From positions 1-6,119 of the forward strand of contig JADYYL010000209.1 in assembly GCA_020853655.1 (NCBI GenBank): DNA of 6,119 bases, written 5' to 3'. Shown here one piece after another: positions 1 to 6,119 of the stretch (positions within the stretch are counted from its first letter, which is position 1; the number at the start of each line of letters is the position of its first letter). The position numbers and the translations under genes were made by a program. Source of the stretch: Deltaproteobacteria bacterium (GTDB lineage: Bacteria > Bdellovibrionota_C > UBA2361 > SZUA-149 > JADYYL01). The notes beneath the pieces are model-generated. The model made no database searches, was not told where the DNA came from, and saw nothing but the letters and a program-made list of their open reading frames with translations.

Positions 1-296
1 CGGCGACAGGGGTGACAGGGGCTACCGCAACGATGCTCGAGAGCACACACAACACCGTCATCTCAGCGAATGGAACGAATCATGGAGTGATGCTGCCCTT
101 AGTTCAGGCGGACGGAATCGGTGCGCATGTGGATGTCTTCAATGCCCATGTTTCGCAACCGATTCGAGTCTACCCGGCCACCGGCGATGCGTTAAATAAT
201 TCGGCGACGAGCGAACCCTTCGTTCTTGCCCCCCAGCGATTCTACTGGTGTCGCGCAACACGACTCCGCCAGTGGCGCTGTGGTGCGAGTAGCTAG
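1..296 (+). CDS. C-terminal part of a fibre-like/surface or phage-tail-like protein (5' partial)
   Basis: The reading frame is open from the window edge and ends in TAG at 294-296, so this is probably the tail of a longer protein. Its first codons read A-T-G-V-T-G-A-T, a short Gly-X-Thr pattern like the collagen-like stalks of phage-tail and surface-fibre proteins. A roughly 75-residue stretch follows that alternates hydrophobic and polar residues, with phrases such as GVMLPLVQADG, VDVFNAH, RVYPATGDALNN and FVLAPQRFYW. I recognise this style from beta-rich C-terminal domains in phage-derived and cell-surface proteins, where a valine-rich strand is followed by an 'xVYPAxGDxIN' turn. The family assignment is from memory and weak. 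A GTG at 12 or ATG at 33 could instead start a small stand-alone protein of about 90 residues. It ends 5 nt before the first glycosyltransferase, which suggests co-transcription. Function is unknown; a surface-exposed structural role is an inference. Confidence 0.6.
   Translation, partial: ATGVTGATATMLESTHNTVISANGTNHGVMLPLVQADGIGAHVDVFNAHVSQPIRVYPATGDALNNSATSEPFVLAPQRFYWCRATRLRQWRCGASS
3..20 (+). repeat. Two tandem 9-bp units coding Gly-X-Thr-type triplets
   Basis: Positions 3-11 (gcgacaggg) and 12-20 (gtgacaggg) match at 8 of 9 bases and lie in phase with the reading frame, encoding A-T-G then V-T-G. The next 9 bases (gctaccgca, A-T-A) keep the Thr position but lose the Gly. This looks like the decaying end of a collagen-like coding repeat whose main body would lie upstream of the window. 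Two copies are too few to prove an array. Confidence 0.45.
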
Positions 297-301
297 GCCC
301 T

Positions 302-1462
302 ATGCGGATCACGATCGTCATCTCATCGCTTGGTTGCGGTGGAGCAGAAGCGCTGACGGCGCTTATGGCGAACGACTGGGCGGAACGGGGGAACGAGGTC
401 ACGATACTGACCTTCAACTCGCCCTCCGAGCGGCCATTTTTCGCTCTCCATTCGGCAGTGCGGCTGCTTGCGCTCAACCTCGCAGCGCCCTCTACGGGGT
501 GGCTCCAAGCGCTCAAGCGGAACGTTGAGCGTGTCTCCAAGCTGCGGGCGGCGATTCGCGACTCGGCTCCGGACGTTGTTGTCTCCTGCATGGAGCGAAT
601 GAACGTCTATACGATTCTGGCGACGAGGCGAAGCGGAGTGCCCGTCGTTCTTTCGGAGCATAGCGTTCCGAATGTGCAGGACCCCGGCCGCATTTGGCGG
701 CTGGGCCGCCGTTGGCTTTATCCGCTGGCGACGCGACTGATTGTGCAGACCGAGGGCGCTCGAGACTATTTTGCACCGTGGATCGGGCGGGTGCCGGTCG
801 TGATTCCTAATGCGTTCATCCTTCCTTCTGCAGGAGAGAGCCGCGGGAGAGTGGAGACGTTCGGGCGTATCGGCGCTGCCGGACGATTATCGCCGGAGAA
901 GGGATTTGATCGACTGCTCGACGCATTCTCTCTCGTCGCTGCGCGGCACCCAACAGTGACGTTGACGATCTGGGGAGAAGGCCCGGAGCGAGGGCGTCTC
1001 GAGCGCCAAGCGCAGAGCCTCGGGATTCAGGCTCAGGTTCGCTTTGCGGGAGTCGTTCGACCACTGCTGGACGCGATGAAGTCGATCGATATGCTCGCCG
1101 TGACTTCACGTTACGAGGGGTTCGGAAACGTCCTCGTCGAAGCGATGTCCGCCGGCATTCCGGTGGTCAGTTTTGACTGCCCGCATGGACCGCGCGCGAT
1201 TGTGCGGGATGGGGTTGACGGAATACTCGTTCCGAACGGCGATCTCTCTGCATTCGCCGCTGCGCTCGATCGCCTCATTTTGGATCCGAAGTTTCGTGCG
1301 CAGCTCGGCTCGCGCGCCCAAGAAGGTGTCCAACGGTTCGGAATGCGAGTCGTCATGCCGGCATGGGACGCCGTGCTTCAAGACGTAGTATCTCGGAGCT
1401 CTGACTATGAATGTGAACGCACATCGAGCGACCGCCGCCCAGGCGATTCCTCTCGAGCATGA
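302..1462 (+). CDS. GT4-family glycosyltransferase (AmsD/PglH-like style)
   Basis: Predicted cytoplasmic, retaining, GT-B-fold glycosyltransferase of 386 residues, a normal family length. It should transfer a sugar from a nucleotide donor to a lipid-linked or glycan acceptor. The N-terminal Rossmann half opens with a beta strand and the glycine loop GGAE (13-16); SEH lies at 118-120 and VIPNAF at 167-172. The donor-binding half has GRLSPEKGFDRLLDAF (194-209), the E-x7-E motif (E272 and E280 in EGFGNVLVE), CPHGP (293-297) and GVDGILVPNGD (304-314). The CPxGPR signature recalls AmsD- and PglH-type GT4 enzymes; sugar specificity cannot be read. The ATG at 302 is the only reasonable start: an in-frame TAG lies at 290-292, and the spacing to GGAE is the same as in the third glycosyltransferase. 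Its Shine-Dalgarno is weak (tagg), so it may depend on translation of the upstream gene. The last 19 residues, a polar tail (SSDYECERTSS...), share DNA with the next gene. Confidence 0.93.
   Translation: MRITIVISSLGCGGAEALTALMANDWAERGNEVTILTFNSPSERPFFALHSAVRLLALNLAAPSTGWLQALKRNVERVSKLRAAIRDSAPDVVVSCMERMNVYTILATRRSGVPVVLSEHSVPNVQDPGRIWRLGRRWLYPLATRLIVQTEGARDYFAPWIGRVPVVIPNAFILPSAGESRGRVETFGRIGAAGRLSPEKGFDRLLDAFSLVAARHPTVTLTIWGEGPERGRLERQAQSLGIQAQVRFAGVVRPLLDAMKSIDMLAVTSRYEGFGNVLVEAMSAGIPVVSFDCPHGPRAIVRDGVDGILVPNGDLSAFAAALDRLILDPKFRAQLGSRAQEGVQRFGMRVVMPAWDAVLQDVVSRSSDYECERTSSDRRPGDSSRA
1395..1398 (+). promoter_or_regulatory. Ribosome binding site for the second glycosyltransferase
   Basis: GGAG with 8 nt to the ATG at 1407, located inside the 3' end of the preceding gene. 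It favours the 1407 start, and hence a 56-nt overlap, over the next plausible start, a GTG at 1506, which has a purine-rich stretch (agaagagg) but only about 3 nt of spacing. Confidence 0.6.
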
Positions 1463-2648
1463 CTCTGGTGACGGGAGCCTCGCCGCTCGTGCCCAGAAGA
1501 GGCGCGTGTGCTTCCTCGTGCGCAGACTTGGGCTGGGAGGTGCTGAGCGTCAACTCCTCGAACTCGTCCGCGGACTGGCCGAGCGGTATGAGGTTTCCGT
1601 TCTCACCTTTTACGCCGGGGGCGAGATCTGGGAGGAACTCCGAGAATGCAAGGCCGTTGAGCTCGTCGCCTTGAATAAGCGGGGCCGCTGGGAATCGATC
1701 GGTTTTGTGCGGAGGCTCATCCGGGCACTGAATGAGCGGTCCCCCGATATCGTTCACGGCTATCTTCCTGTCGCAAATATCCTCGCACTCGTCAGTCGAC
1801 GCTTTGTCTCGAGCGCTCCGGCAATTGTGTGGGGAATCCGCACCTCGAACAGTCGACATGAGACCGGCGATTGGCTCGCACGGCTGAGCTTCCTCGCAGA
1901 ACGTGTCCTCTGCCGATATGCAGATCTCCTCATTGCGAACTCACGTGCCGCGTCGATCGATTTTGGGAGTGCGAAGCGAGTGGTCTATGTGCCGAACGGG
2001 ATTGACTCGAGTCGGCTCTATCCCGACGCTGCGGCTCGGGCGGAGATACGAAGCGAATGGAGCGTCCCGGGCAGCACTCCCCTGATCGGGCTGGTCGCTC
2101 GGATTGATCCGAAGAAGCGTCATGAGTTGTTCCTTGAAGCGGCTGCAATCTACCTTGAGCAGTTCGGGAATGCGCAGTTTGTCTGCGTTGGGAGGGGAGC
2201 GCCATCGCTGGAAGTCTCTCTGAAAGCTCTCGCGGAGCGTCTCGGCATTGCAAATGCCGTTGTCTGGGCCGGGGCGCGGAGCGACATGCGAGGTGTGTAT
2301 AACGCCTTCGATGCTTGTACGTTGTGCTCGAACGCCGCAGAAGGGTTTCCCAACGTGCTCGCCGAAGCGATGGCGTGTGGCGTGCCATGCGTAACGACGG
2401 ACTGCGGCGACGCGGCCCTCATCGTTGGCGACCAAGGGGTGGTGATCCGAGAGCACACACCTTTGGGGCTCGCGCGCGGCTGGCATGAGGCGCTCGGTCA
2501 AGAGCGAAGTGTTCTCTCGCCGGTCTTGCAGCAGAGAATCGCGACCGACTTTTCCACTGCGACGCTCACCCAACGGACCATCGAGCAACTCGAGGGGCTT
2601 CGTTCTGGACGTGAGGCGAAGGAAGTCATGACGGAGCGCGTTCGATGA
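1407..2648 (+). CDS. GT4-family glycosyltransferase (WbnK-like style)
   Basis: Predicted cytoplasmic GT-B glycosyltransferase of 413 residues. The fold begins at RRVCFLVRRLGLGGAE (GGAE at 44-47). Acceptor-half motifs are PDIVHGYLPVANI (113-125) and VWGIRTSN (141-148). The donor half starts after VPNGID (195-200) and holds LVARIDPKKRHELFLEA (229-245), the E-x7-E pair E312/E320 in EGFPNVLAE, and TDCGDAALIVGD (331-342). The TDxGDxAxIVGD phrase is typical of the GT4 group that includes the O-antigen enzyme WbnK; the donor sugar is not determinable. About 32 polar, alanine-rich residues precede the first strand, unlike the other two glycosyltransferases here. The ATG at 1407 has a good GGAG but overlaps the previous gene by 56 nt; a GTG at 1506 would remove both overlap and extension but puts GGAE about two residues closer to the N-terminus than in its paralogue. 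The stop overlaps the next start as ATGA. It is paralogous to the gene at 3832-5034. Confidence 0.93.
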   Translation: MNVNAHRATAAQAIPLEHDSGDGSLAARAQKRRVCFLVRRLGLGGAERQLLELVRGLAERYEVSVLTFYAGGEIWEELRECKAVELVALNKRGRWESIGFVRRLIRALNERSPDIVHGYLPVANILALVSRRFVSSAPAIVWGIRTSNSRHETGDWLARLSFLAERVLCRYADLLIANSRAASIDFGSAKRVVYVPNGIDSSRLYPDAAARAEIRSEWSVPGSTPLIGLVARIDPKKRHELFLEAAAIYLEQFGNAQFVCVGRGAPSLEVSLKALAERLGIANAVVWAGARSDMRGVYNAFDACTLCSNAAEGFPNVLAEAMACGVPCVTTDCGDAALIVGDQGVVIREHTPLGLARGWHEALGQERSVLSPVLQQRIATDFSTATLTQRTIEQLEGLRSGREAKEVMTERVR

Positions 2649-3835
2649 TCGCCGAAGGACTCACCATAGAACTCCTCCTGGCGGCGCTCGCCGTTGCAGT
2701 GTTCGGAACTGTGCTGCTTTCTCGACGGGTGACCTTTCCGACGGCATTGATCGTCTCGTCGACGAAAGCCCTCATTCCTCTCTTTCACTTCGCTGTTTTC
2801 AATGACGGGACGTGGTTGCAACAGGACGACCGGGTTTATTTCCGCCACGCGCTCGAGATCAAGCGCTCGGGTTACAACTTTTTCAACGAACTGTTCGCCG
2901 AGCCAGGGGGAGATACGGTCGGCACGCTCGTCGGGTCGGAGCATACGATCTACTACTGGTGGAATGTTTTCTCATTCCACATCTTCGGTGAGTTTTATCA
3001 CTCGCCCGTGTTCATGAACGTGATCCTGACCTTTCTTGGTGGCGTCTGGCTCGCGCGTCTTGCTTCGCGGCTCGGTTTCGCGTCGGACTATTGCAACGCG
3101 CTCATGATTTTCTTCCTGTTGCACTGGGATGTCATTGTCTGGTCGTCCTTCATCAACCTCAAGGACGTGCTTGTCGTCACCATGACGATTGCTTCGATGA
3201 ACCTCCTTCTTGAACTCGGTAACAAAGTGTCCGTGAAAGCCGTTATGGGTCTCGCGGTCCTCTTCGGAATGTTCTCGATGCTTCGCCACTACGTCCCTGC
3301 ATTGCTGACATGCGCATTTGGCGCCTATATGTTTGTTCACGCCCGCGGAGCTCTCCGTGGGGTGATGCTTGCCGTCGTTGCGGCCCTCGTTCTGTACTTC
3401 GAGCCCTGGGAAACAAAGTACTCGAGCTACATCAGCACCTCTGTATCGCCGTTCGGCTCAATACGGTTTCTACTGATGCCTCAGTTCTGGCACGTTGAGC
3501 CCGAGCGTGAGGGGTTTATCTTTGTGCCATCCATATTTCATTGGATGATGTTCCTGCCCATGATCTACGGCGGCTTTCGTCTCTGGTTCGTGGATTCGAA
3601 AGTGCATCTTCTGTTCTTTTACTTCGCTTTGATTGTTGCGTTCTACACTTTCGTCCCCGAGCTTCAGGGCACCCGTCAACGATTTCAACTCGTCTATTTC
3701 ATCGCATGGATGCAGTTTCATGCGCTGTGGCTCTTCGTACACGCAACCCAAAGCACGAAAGGAGCGGAGCCGCTGAGAGATCGCGGATCGCCAGGTTACA
3801 TTCGCGATGCACGGCTTAGCGAGGGAGCGTTATGA
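2645..3835 (+). CDS. Polytopic membrane protein, candidate polysaccharide polymerase or GT-C-like enzyme
   Basis: An integral membrane protein of 396 residues with roughly 9-11 hydrophobic segments, about 7-25, 33-52, 101-118, 121-140, 150-169, 174-190, 198-230 (probably two), 236-252, 292-312, 319-337 and 347-366. The soluble loop after the second segment carries NDGTWLQQDDRVYF (53-66); such acidic residues near the first large loop are common in GT-C enzymes. WSSFINLKD (166-174), ending a membrane segment with Lys-Asp, and GTRQRFQLVYFIAW (342-355) resemble motifs I associate with EpsG/Wzy-like polymerases and related polytopic glycosyltransferases. The likely role is polymerisation or modification of lipid-linked repeat units at the periplasmic or outer membrane face; this rests on topology, these motifs and its place between glycosyltransferase genes. 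It lacks recognisable flippase (Wzx/MATE) features. The start is fixed by the 4-nt ATGA overlap and GGAG at 2633-2636, 8 nt upstream. The last 30 residues are a polar cytoplasmic-looking tail. Confidence 0.85.
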   Translation: MIAEGLTIELLLAALAVAVFGTVLLSRRVTFPTALIVSSTKALIPLFHFAVFNDGTWLQQDDRVYFRHALEIKRSGYNFFNELFAEPGGDTVGTLVGSEHTIYYWWNVFSFHIFGEFYHSPVFMNVILTFLGGVWLARLASRLGFASDYCNALMIFFLLHWDVIVWSSFINLKDVLVVTMTIASMNLLLELGNKVSVKAVMGLAVLFGMFSMLRHYVPALLTCAFGAYMFVHARGALRGVMLAVVAALVLYFEPWETKYSSYISTSVSPFGSIRFLLMPQFWHVEPEREGFIFVPSIFHWMMFLPMIYGGFRLWFVDSKVHLLFFYFALIVAFYTFVPELQGTRQRFQLVYFIAWMQFHALWLFVHATQSTKGAEPLRDRGSPGYIRDARLSEGAL

Positions 3836-5034
3836 AGGTGCTCTTCATCACAACGGGCCTGCTCACCGGGGGAGCGGAGATGATGCTGTTGAAGCTCGTC
3901 TCGAGGATCGATCGTGACCGATTCGAGCCGGTCGTGCTCAGTCTCCTAGAAGGGGGCCCAGTTGGTGAGCAACTCCGCGCAGCGGGTGTTCCTGTGCACG
4001 TCCTCGGGATGCGCGCTGGTATTCCTGGTCCGATATCGATGCTCAAGCTGCGATCGATTGTCCGAACCGTTCGGCCTGATGTGCTCCAAGGGTGGATGTA
4101 CCACGGCAATCTTGCCGCGTCGGTGGCGAAGCGTTTCGCGCATTCCGGCACGCCGGTGCTCTGGAATATACGTCACTCCCTCTACGATATTCGTGAAATC
4201 AAGAGGCTCACGGCGCTCATTGTTCGGGCATCCGCACGGCTGTCCTCCGCGGTGAACACCGTGATCTACTGTTCTCACCTCTCGCAGGTGCAGCACGAAG
4301 CACTCGGCTATGATCCTCGACGTTCGCTGTACATCCCCAACGGATTCGACACGGATGAGTTCGCGCCGAATGTGCAATGGCGTGAACAGTTCCGAAGGGA
4401 AGTTGGCGCGTCGGATCGGGACATCCTTATCGGAGCTGTCGGACGCTCGCATCCCCAGAAAGATCATGCAAATTTCATTCGGGCTGCACGCATCATTGCC
4501 GACAGAGCATCCAACGCGAAATTCGTGTTAACGGGGCGAGGGTTGGATTCCTCCAATACTGTGCTCACAGCGCTCGTGCAGGAACTGAGATTGGATGGGC
4601 GCGTTACCTTTCTCGGTGAGCGGAAAGATGTGCCCCGTGTGCTGTCGGGGCTGGATCTGCTCGTCAGCTCCTCGGCGTTCGGCGAGGCATTCCCGAACGT
4701 CCTGGGCGAAGCGATGTCGAGTGCACTCCCCGTCATCGCGACAGATGTTGGGGATTCGGCGTTGATCGTCGGAGATGCTGCGCGCATCGTTCCACCTCGG
4801 AACACGGCGGCGTTGGCTGAGGCCGTGTGCAACGTGCTGGCGCTGAGCGATGCTCAACGCGTCGCCATCGGACAGCAGGTCAGATCTCGCGTGATCGAGC
4901 ATTATTCGCTGACGAGAATCGTTCAGATGTACGAGAATCTCTTTGAGGCGAGTGTGGGAGTGGGGAGTGGAGCAACGGAATCAGGTGTGATTGAAAGCGA
5001 GCAGGTGCGAAAATGTGCGGGATCGGGGGAATAA
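3832..5034 (+). CDS. GT4-family glycosyltransferase (WbnK-like style), paralogue of the 1407-2648 gene
   Basis: Predicted cytoplasmic GT-B glycosyltransferase of 400 residues. It starts with MKVLFITTGLLTGGAE (GGAE 13-16), then PDVLQGWMYHGNL (82-94), WNIRHSL (111-117), IPNGFD (168-173), GRSHPQKDHANFIRAA (204-219), LTGRG (233-237), the E-x7-E pair E285/E293 in EAFPNVLGE, and TDVGDSALIVGD (304-315). These are the hallmarks of GT4 enzymes of the WbnK-like group acting in O-antigen, capsule or exopolysaccharide assembly; donor and linkage are unknown. The ATG overlaps the membrane protein stop as ATGA and is preceded by a strong purine-rich GAGGGAG at 3821-3827. After the fold ends near residue 372, a low-complexity tail (SVGVGSGATESGVIE...) follows; its last codons overlap the next gene by 22 nt. 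It matches the other WbnK-like gene along the whole length, indicating an old duplication or two enzymes recruited from one family. Confidence 0.94.
   Translation: MKVLFITTGLLTGGAEMMLLKLVSRIDRDRFEPVVLSLLEGGPVGEQLRAAGVPVHVLGMRAGIPGPISMLKLRSIVRTVRPDVLQGWMYHGNLAASVAKRFAHSGTPVLWNIRHSLYDIREIKRLTALIVRASARLSSAVNTVIYCSHLSQVQHEALGYDPRRSLYIPNGFDTDEFAPNVQWREQFRREVGASDRDILIGAVGRSHPQKDHANFIRAARIIADRASNAKFVLTGRGLDSSNTVLTALVQELRLDGRVTFLGERKDVPRVLSGLDLLVSSSAFGEAFPNVLGEAMSSALPVIATDVGDSALIVGDAARIVPPRNTAALAEAVCNVLALSDAQRVAIGQQVRSRVIEHYSLTRIVQMYENLFEASVGVGSGATESGVIESEQVRKCAGSGE
5003..5007 (+). promoter_or_regulatory. Ribosome binding site for the asparagine-synthase-family gene
   Basis: AGGTG lies 5 nt before the ATG at 5013, inside the 3' end of the glycosyltransferase. 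It matches the anti-Shine-Dalgarno (AGGAGGTG) over five bases. It supports a start within the overlapping reading frame, as does Cys at codon 2. Confidence 0.55.
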
Positions 5035-6119
5035 TACGAGCTCAGTGCGGGTCGGATGAGCTTCGCTCATCTCTCGATCGAATGCTCACGTCGCTACGTC
5101 TTCGTGGTCCAGACGATAGGGGGGAATGGCACGACTACGAGCGCGGCATCGGATTCTGTCATACAAGACTCTCGATTCTCGATCTCTCTCCGCTCGGACA
5201 TCAACCAATGCTCTCCGCGTCCGGGCGCTATGTCATCACCTTCAATGGGGAAGTCTACAACTTCGCGGACCTGTCATCCGAACTTGTTGGTCGCGGACAT
5301 CGCTTCCGAGGGGGAAGCGACACGGAGGTGATGCTTGCGGCGATTGAAGAATGGGGGATCGAACGAGCCGTCGCCCGCTTCAATGGAATGTTTGCGTTTG
5401 CCATTTGGGATCGTCAAGAGCAACGTCTGTCTCTCGTTCGAGATCGGCTGGGCGTCAAGCCGCTCTACTATGGATGGATTGATGGAGCATTTCGGTTCGC
5501 TTCGGAACTGAAGGCCATAGAACCGAGTGGGAGCCGGGGCGCAAGCGTTGAGCGCGGAAGCCTCGCACTCTTGATGTGTCATAATTACATTCCCGCGCCA
5601 CACAGTATCTACAAGGGAATCTACAAACTTCCCCAAGCCAGCATCCTTCATCTCGACCTGAGACAGGCCTATGTGCGGCCGGTTGGCTTCGCCCCGACGG
5701 CGAACGGAGGAGCAATTTCTCCGCGTCTCTATTGGGATGCCGTTAAAGTTGTTCGCGACGGACTTGCTCATCCGTTCGAAGGAAGTGAGCACGATGCAAT
5801 CGAAGAGGTCGAACGAGTCATGCGCGACTCCATTCGCCTACGGATGATCGCCGATGTGCCTCTTGGTGCATTTCTCTCCGGAGGGATCGACTCCAGTGCG
5901 GTCGTCGCTCTGATGCAGGCGCAGAGCTCCAAGCCTGTGCGAACCTTTACGATTGGTTTCGATGAAGGAGCGTATAACGAAGCGCAACATGCGAAGCGCG
6001 TGGCGGCGCACCTCGGAACCGAACACACGGAGCTCTATCTTTCTCCCCGGGGGGCGCTCGATATTATTCCGCTTCTCCCGCAACTGTACGACGAGCCGTT
6101 CTCCGATTGCTCGCAAATA
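5013..6119 (+). CDS. asnB: Glutamine-dependent asparagine synthase-family amidotransferase (3' partial)
   Basis: The frame is open from ATG 5013 to the window end (369 codons); the family is usually about 600 or more residues, so the C-terminal third or more is missing. It begins MCGIGG: Cys2 is the nucleophile of class II glutamine amidotransferases and must become the N-terminus after Met removal, which fixes the start. The glutaminase domain (about 2-215) shows RGPDD (31-35), HTRLSILDL with R52, NGEVYN (78-83), SDTE with D103, and DRLGVKPLYY. The ATP-binding synthetase domain has DVPLGAFLSGGIDSS with the PP-loop SGGIDS at 289-294, TFTIGFDE, YNEAQHAKRVAAHLGTEHTELYLS, and ends in YDEPFSDCSQI (359-369). 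The known reaction is Asp + Gln + ATP to Asn + Glu + AMP + PPi. In polysaccharide clusters, relatives (for example P. aeruginosa WbpS) are suspected of amidating sugar carboxylates; here that is inference from context. It overlaps the preceding gene by 22 nt, so it belongs to the same operon. All visible catalytic motifs are intact. Confidence 0.95.
   Translation, partial: MCGIGGIIRAQCGSDELRSSLDRMLTSLRLRGPDDRGEWHDYERGIGFCHTRLSILDLSPLGHQPMLSASGRYVITFNGEVYNFADLSSELVGRGHRFRGGSDTEVMLAAIEEWGIERAVARFNGMFAFAIWDRQEQRLSLVRDRLGVKPLYYGWIDGAFRFASELKAIEPSGSRGASVERGSLALLMCHNYIPAPHSIYKGIYKLPQASILHLDLRQAYVRPVGFAPTANGGAISPRLYWDAVKVVRDGLAHPFEGSEHDAIEEVERVMRDSIRLRMIADVPLGAFLSGGIDSSAVVALMQAQSSKPVRTFTIGFDEGAYNEAQHAKRVAAHLGTEHTELYLSPRGALDIIPLLPQLYDEPFSDCSQI

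Noticed and set aside
297..301. Possible promoter or terminator between the upstream fibre-like gene and the first glycosyltransferase
   Set aside because: The gap is only 5 nt with no stem-loop or T-run, and no -35/-10 pair stands out just upstream.
226..528. Open frame of 100 codons on the + strand bridging the first two genes
   Set aside because: It runs in a different frame through the conserved N-terminus of the first glycosyltransferase, and its translation shows no family resemblance.
38..2460. Exact 13-base match cgagagcacacac at 38-50 and 2448-2460
   Set aside because: About 0.3 such matches are expected by chance in a 6-kb window, both copies are within coding frames, and the flanks do not match; not a mobile-element or attachment-site signature.
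1941..2588. Long antisense open frame (215 codons) opposite the second glycosyltransferase, and a similar one at 1353-1859
   Set aside because: Both lie fully opposite well-supported genes, their translations are rich in Arg/Ser/Pro/His with no recognisable motif, and they are expected from the codon bias of the + strand.
4951..4970. G-rich run (ggg, gggg, gg tracts) near the 3' end of the third glycosyltransferase, considered as a G-quadruplex or slippage site
   Set aside because: The tracts are too short and irregular for a convincing quadruplex, and the reading frame continues normally to its stop with no alternative product.
5274..5792. Antisense open frame of 172 codons and + strand frames at 5056-5347
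   Set aside because: The + strand frame starting at 5013 carries a continuous asparagine-synthase translation with catalytic motifs through this whole stretch, so these are shadow frames.

Overview
The window is a compact, single-strand gene cluster for a cell-surface polysaccharide or glycan. All six coding regions I can support lie on the + strand and leave almost no non-coding DNA. GC content is moderately high: 58% in one counted 60-base line, and the rest looks similar. Codons such as CGA, GGA, CTC and TCG are common. The ATGA start/stop overlaps and Shine-Dalgarno sequences indicate a bacterium. I cannot name the phylum from sequence alone.

Layout: (1) positions 1-296 hold the 3' end of a protein with a short Gly-X-Thr (collagen-like) remnant followed by a beta-rich tail, resembling C-terminal domains of phage-tail or surface-fibre proteins. 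(2) 302-1462 is a GT4-type glycosyltransferase. (3) 1407-2648 is a second GT4 glycosyltransferase. (4) 2645-3835 is a polytopic membrane protein, possibly a Wzy/EpsG-like repeat-unit polymerase or another GT-C-like enzyme. (5) 3832-5034 is a third GT4 glycosyltransferase, clearly paralogous to gene 3. (6) 5013-6119 is the first 369 codons of a glutamine-dependent asparagine-synthase-family enzyme that runs off the window end.

The junctions are a 5-nt gap, then overlaps of 56, 4, 4 and 22 nt, so the genes are almost certainly one transcript with translational coupling. I see no internal promoter, terminator, RNA gene, CRISPR array, transposase or inverted-repeat element, and no gene-free stretch longer than 5 nt.

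Working model (inference): the three cytoplasmic GT4 enzymes add successive sugars from nucleotide-sugar donors to a lipid-linked acceptor. The membrane protein polymerises or otherwise processes the exported unit. The amidotransferase-like enzyme either makes asparagine or, as suspected for relatives in polysaccharide loci, converts a carboxyl group on a sugar to an amide. The fibre-like protein upstream may be an unrelated neighbour or may be the protein that is decorated. No initiating sugar-phosphate transferase, flippase, chain-length regulator or nucleotide-sugar enzyme is visible; these would have to lie outside the window.
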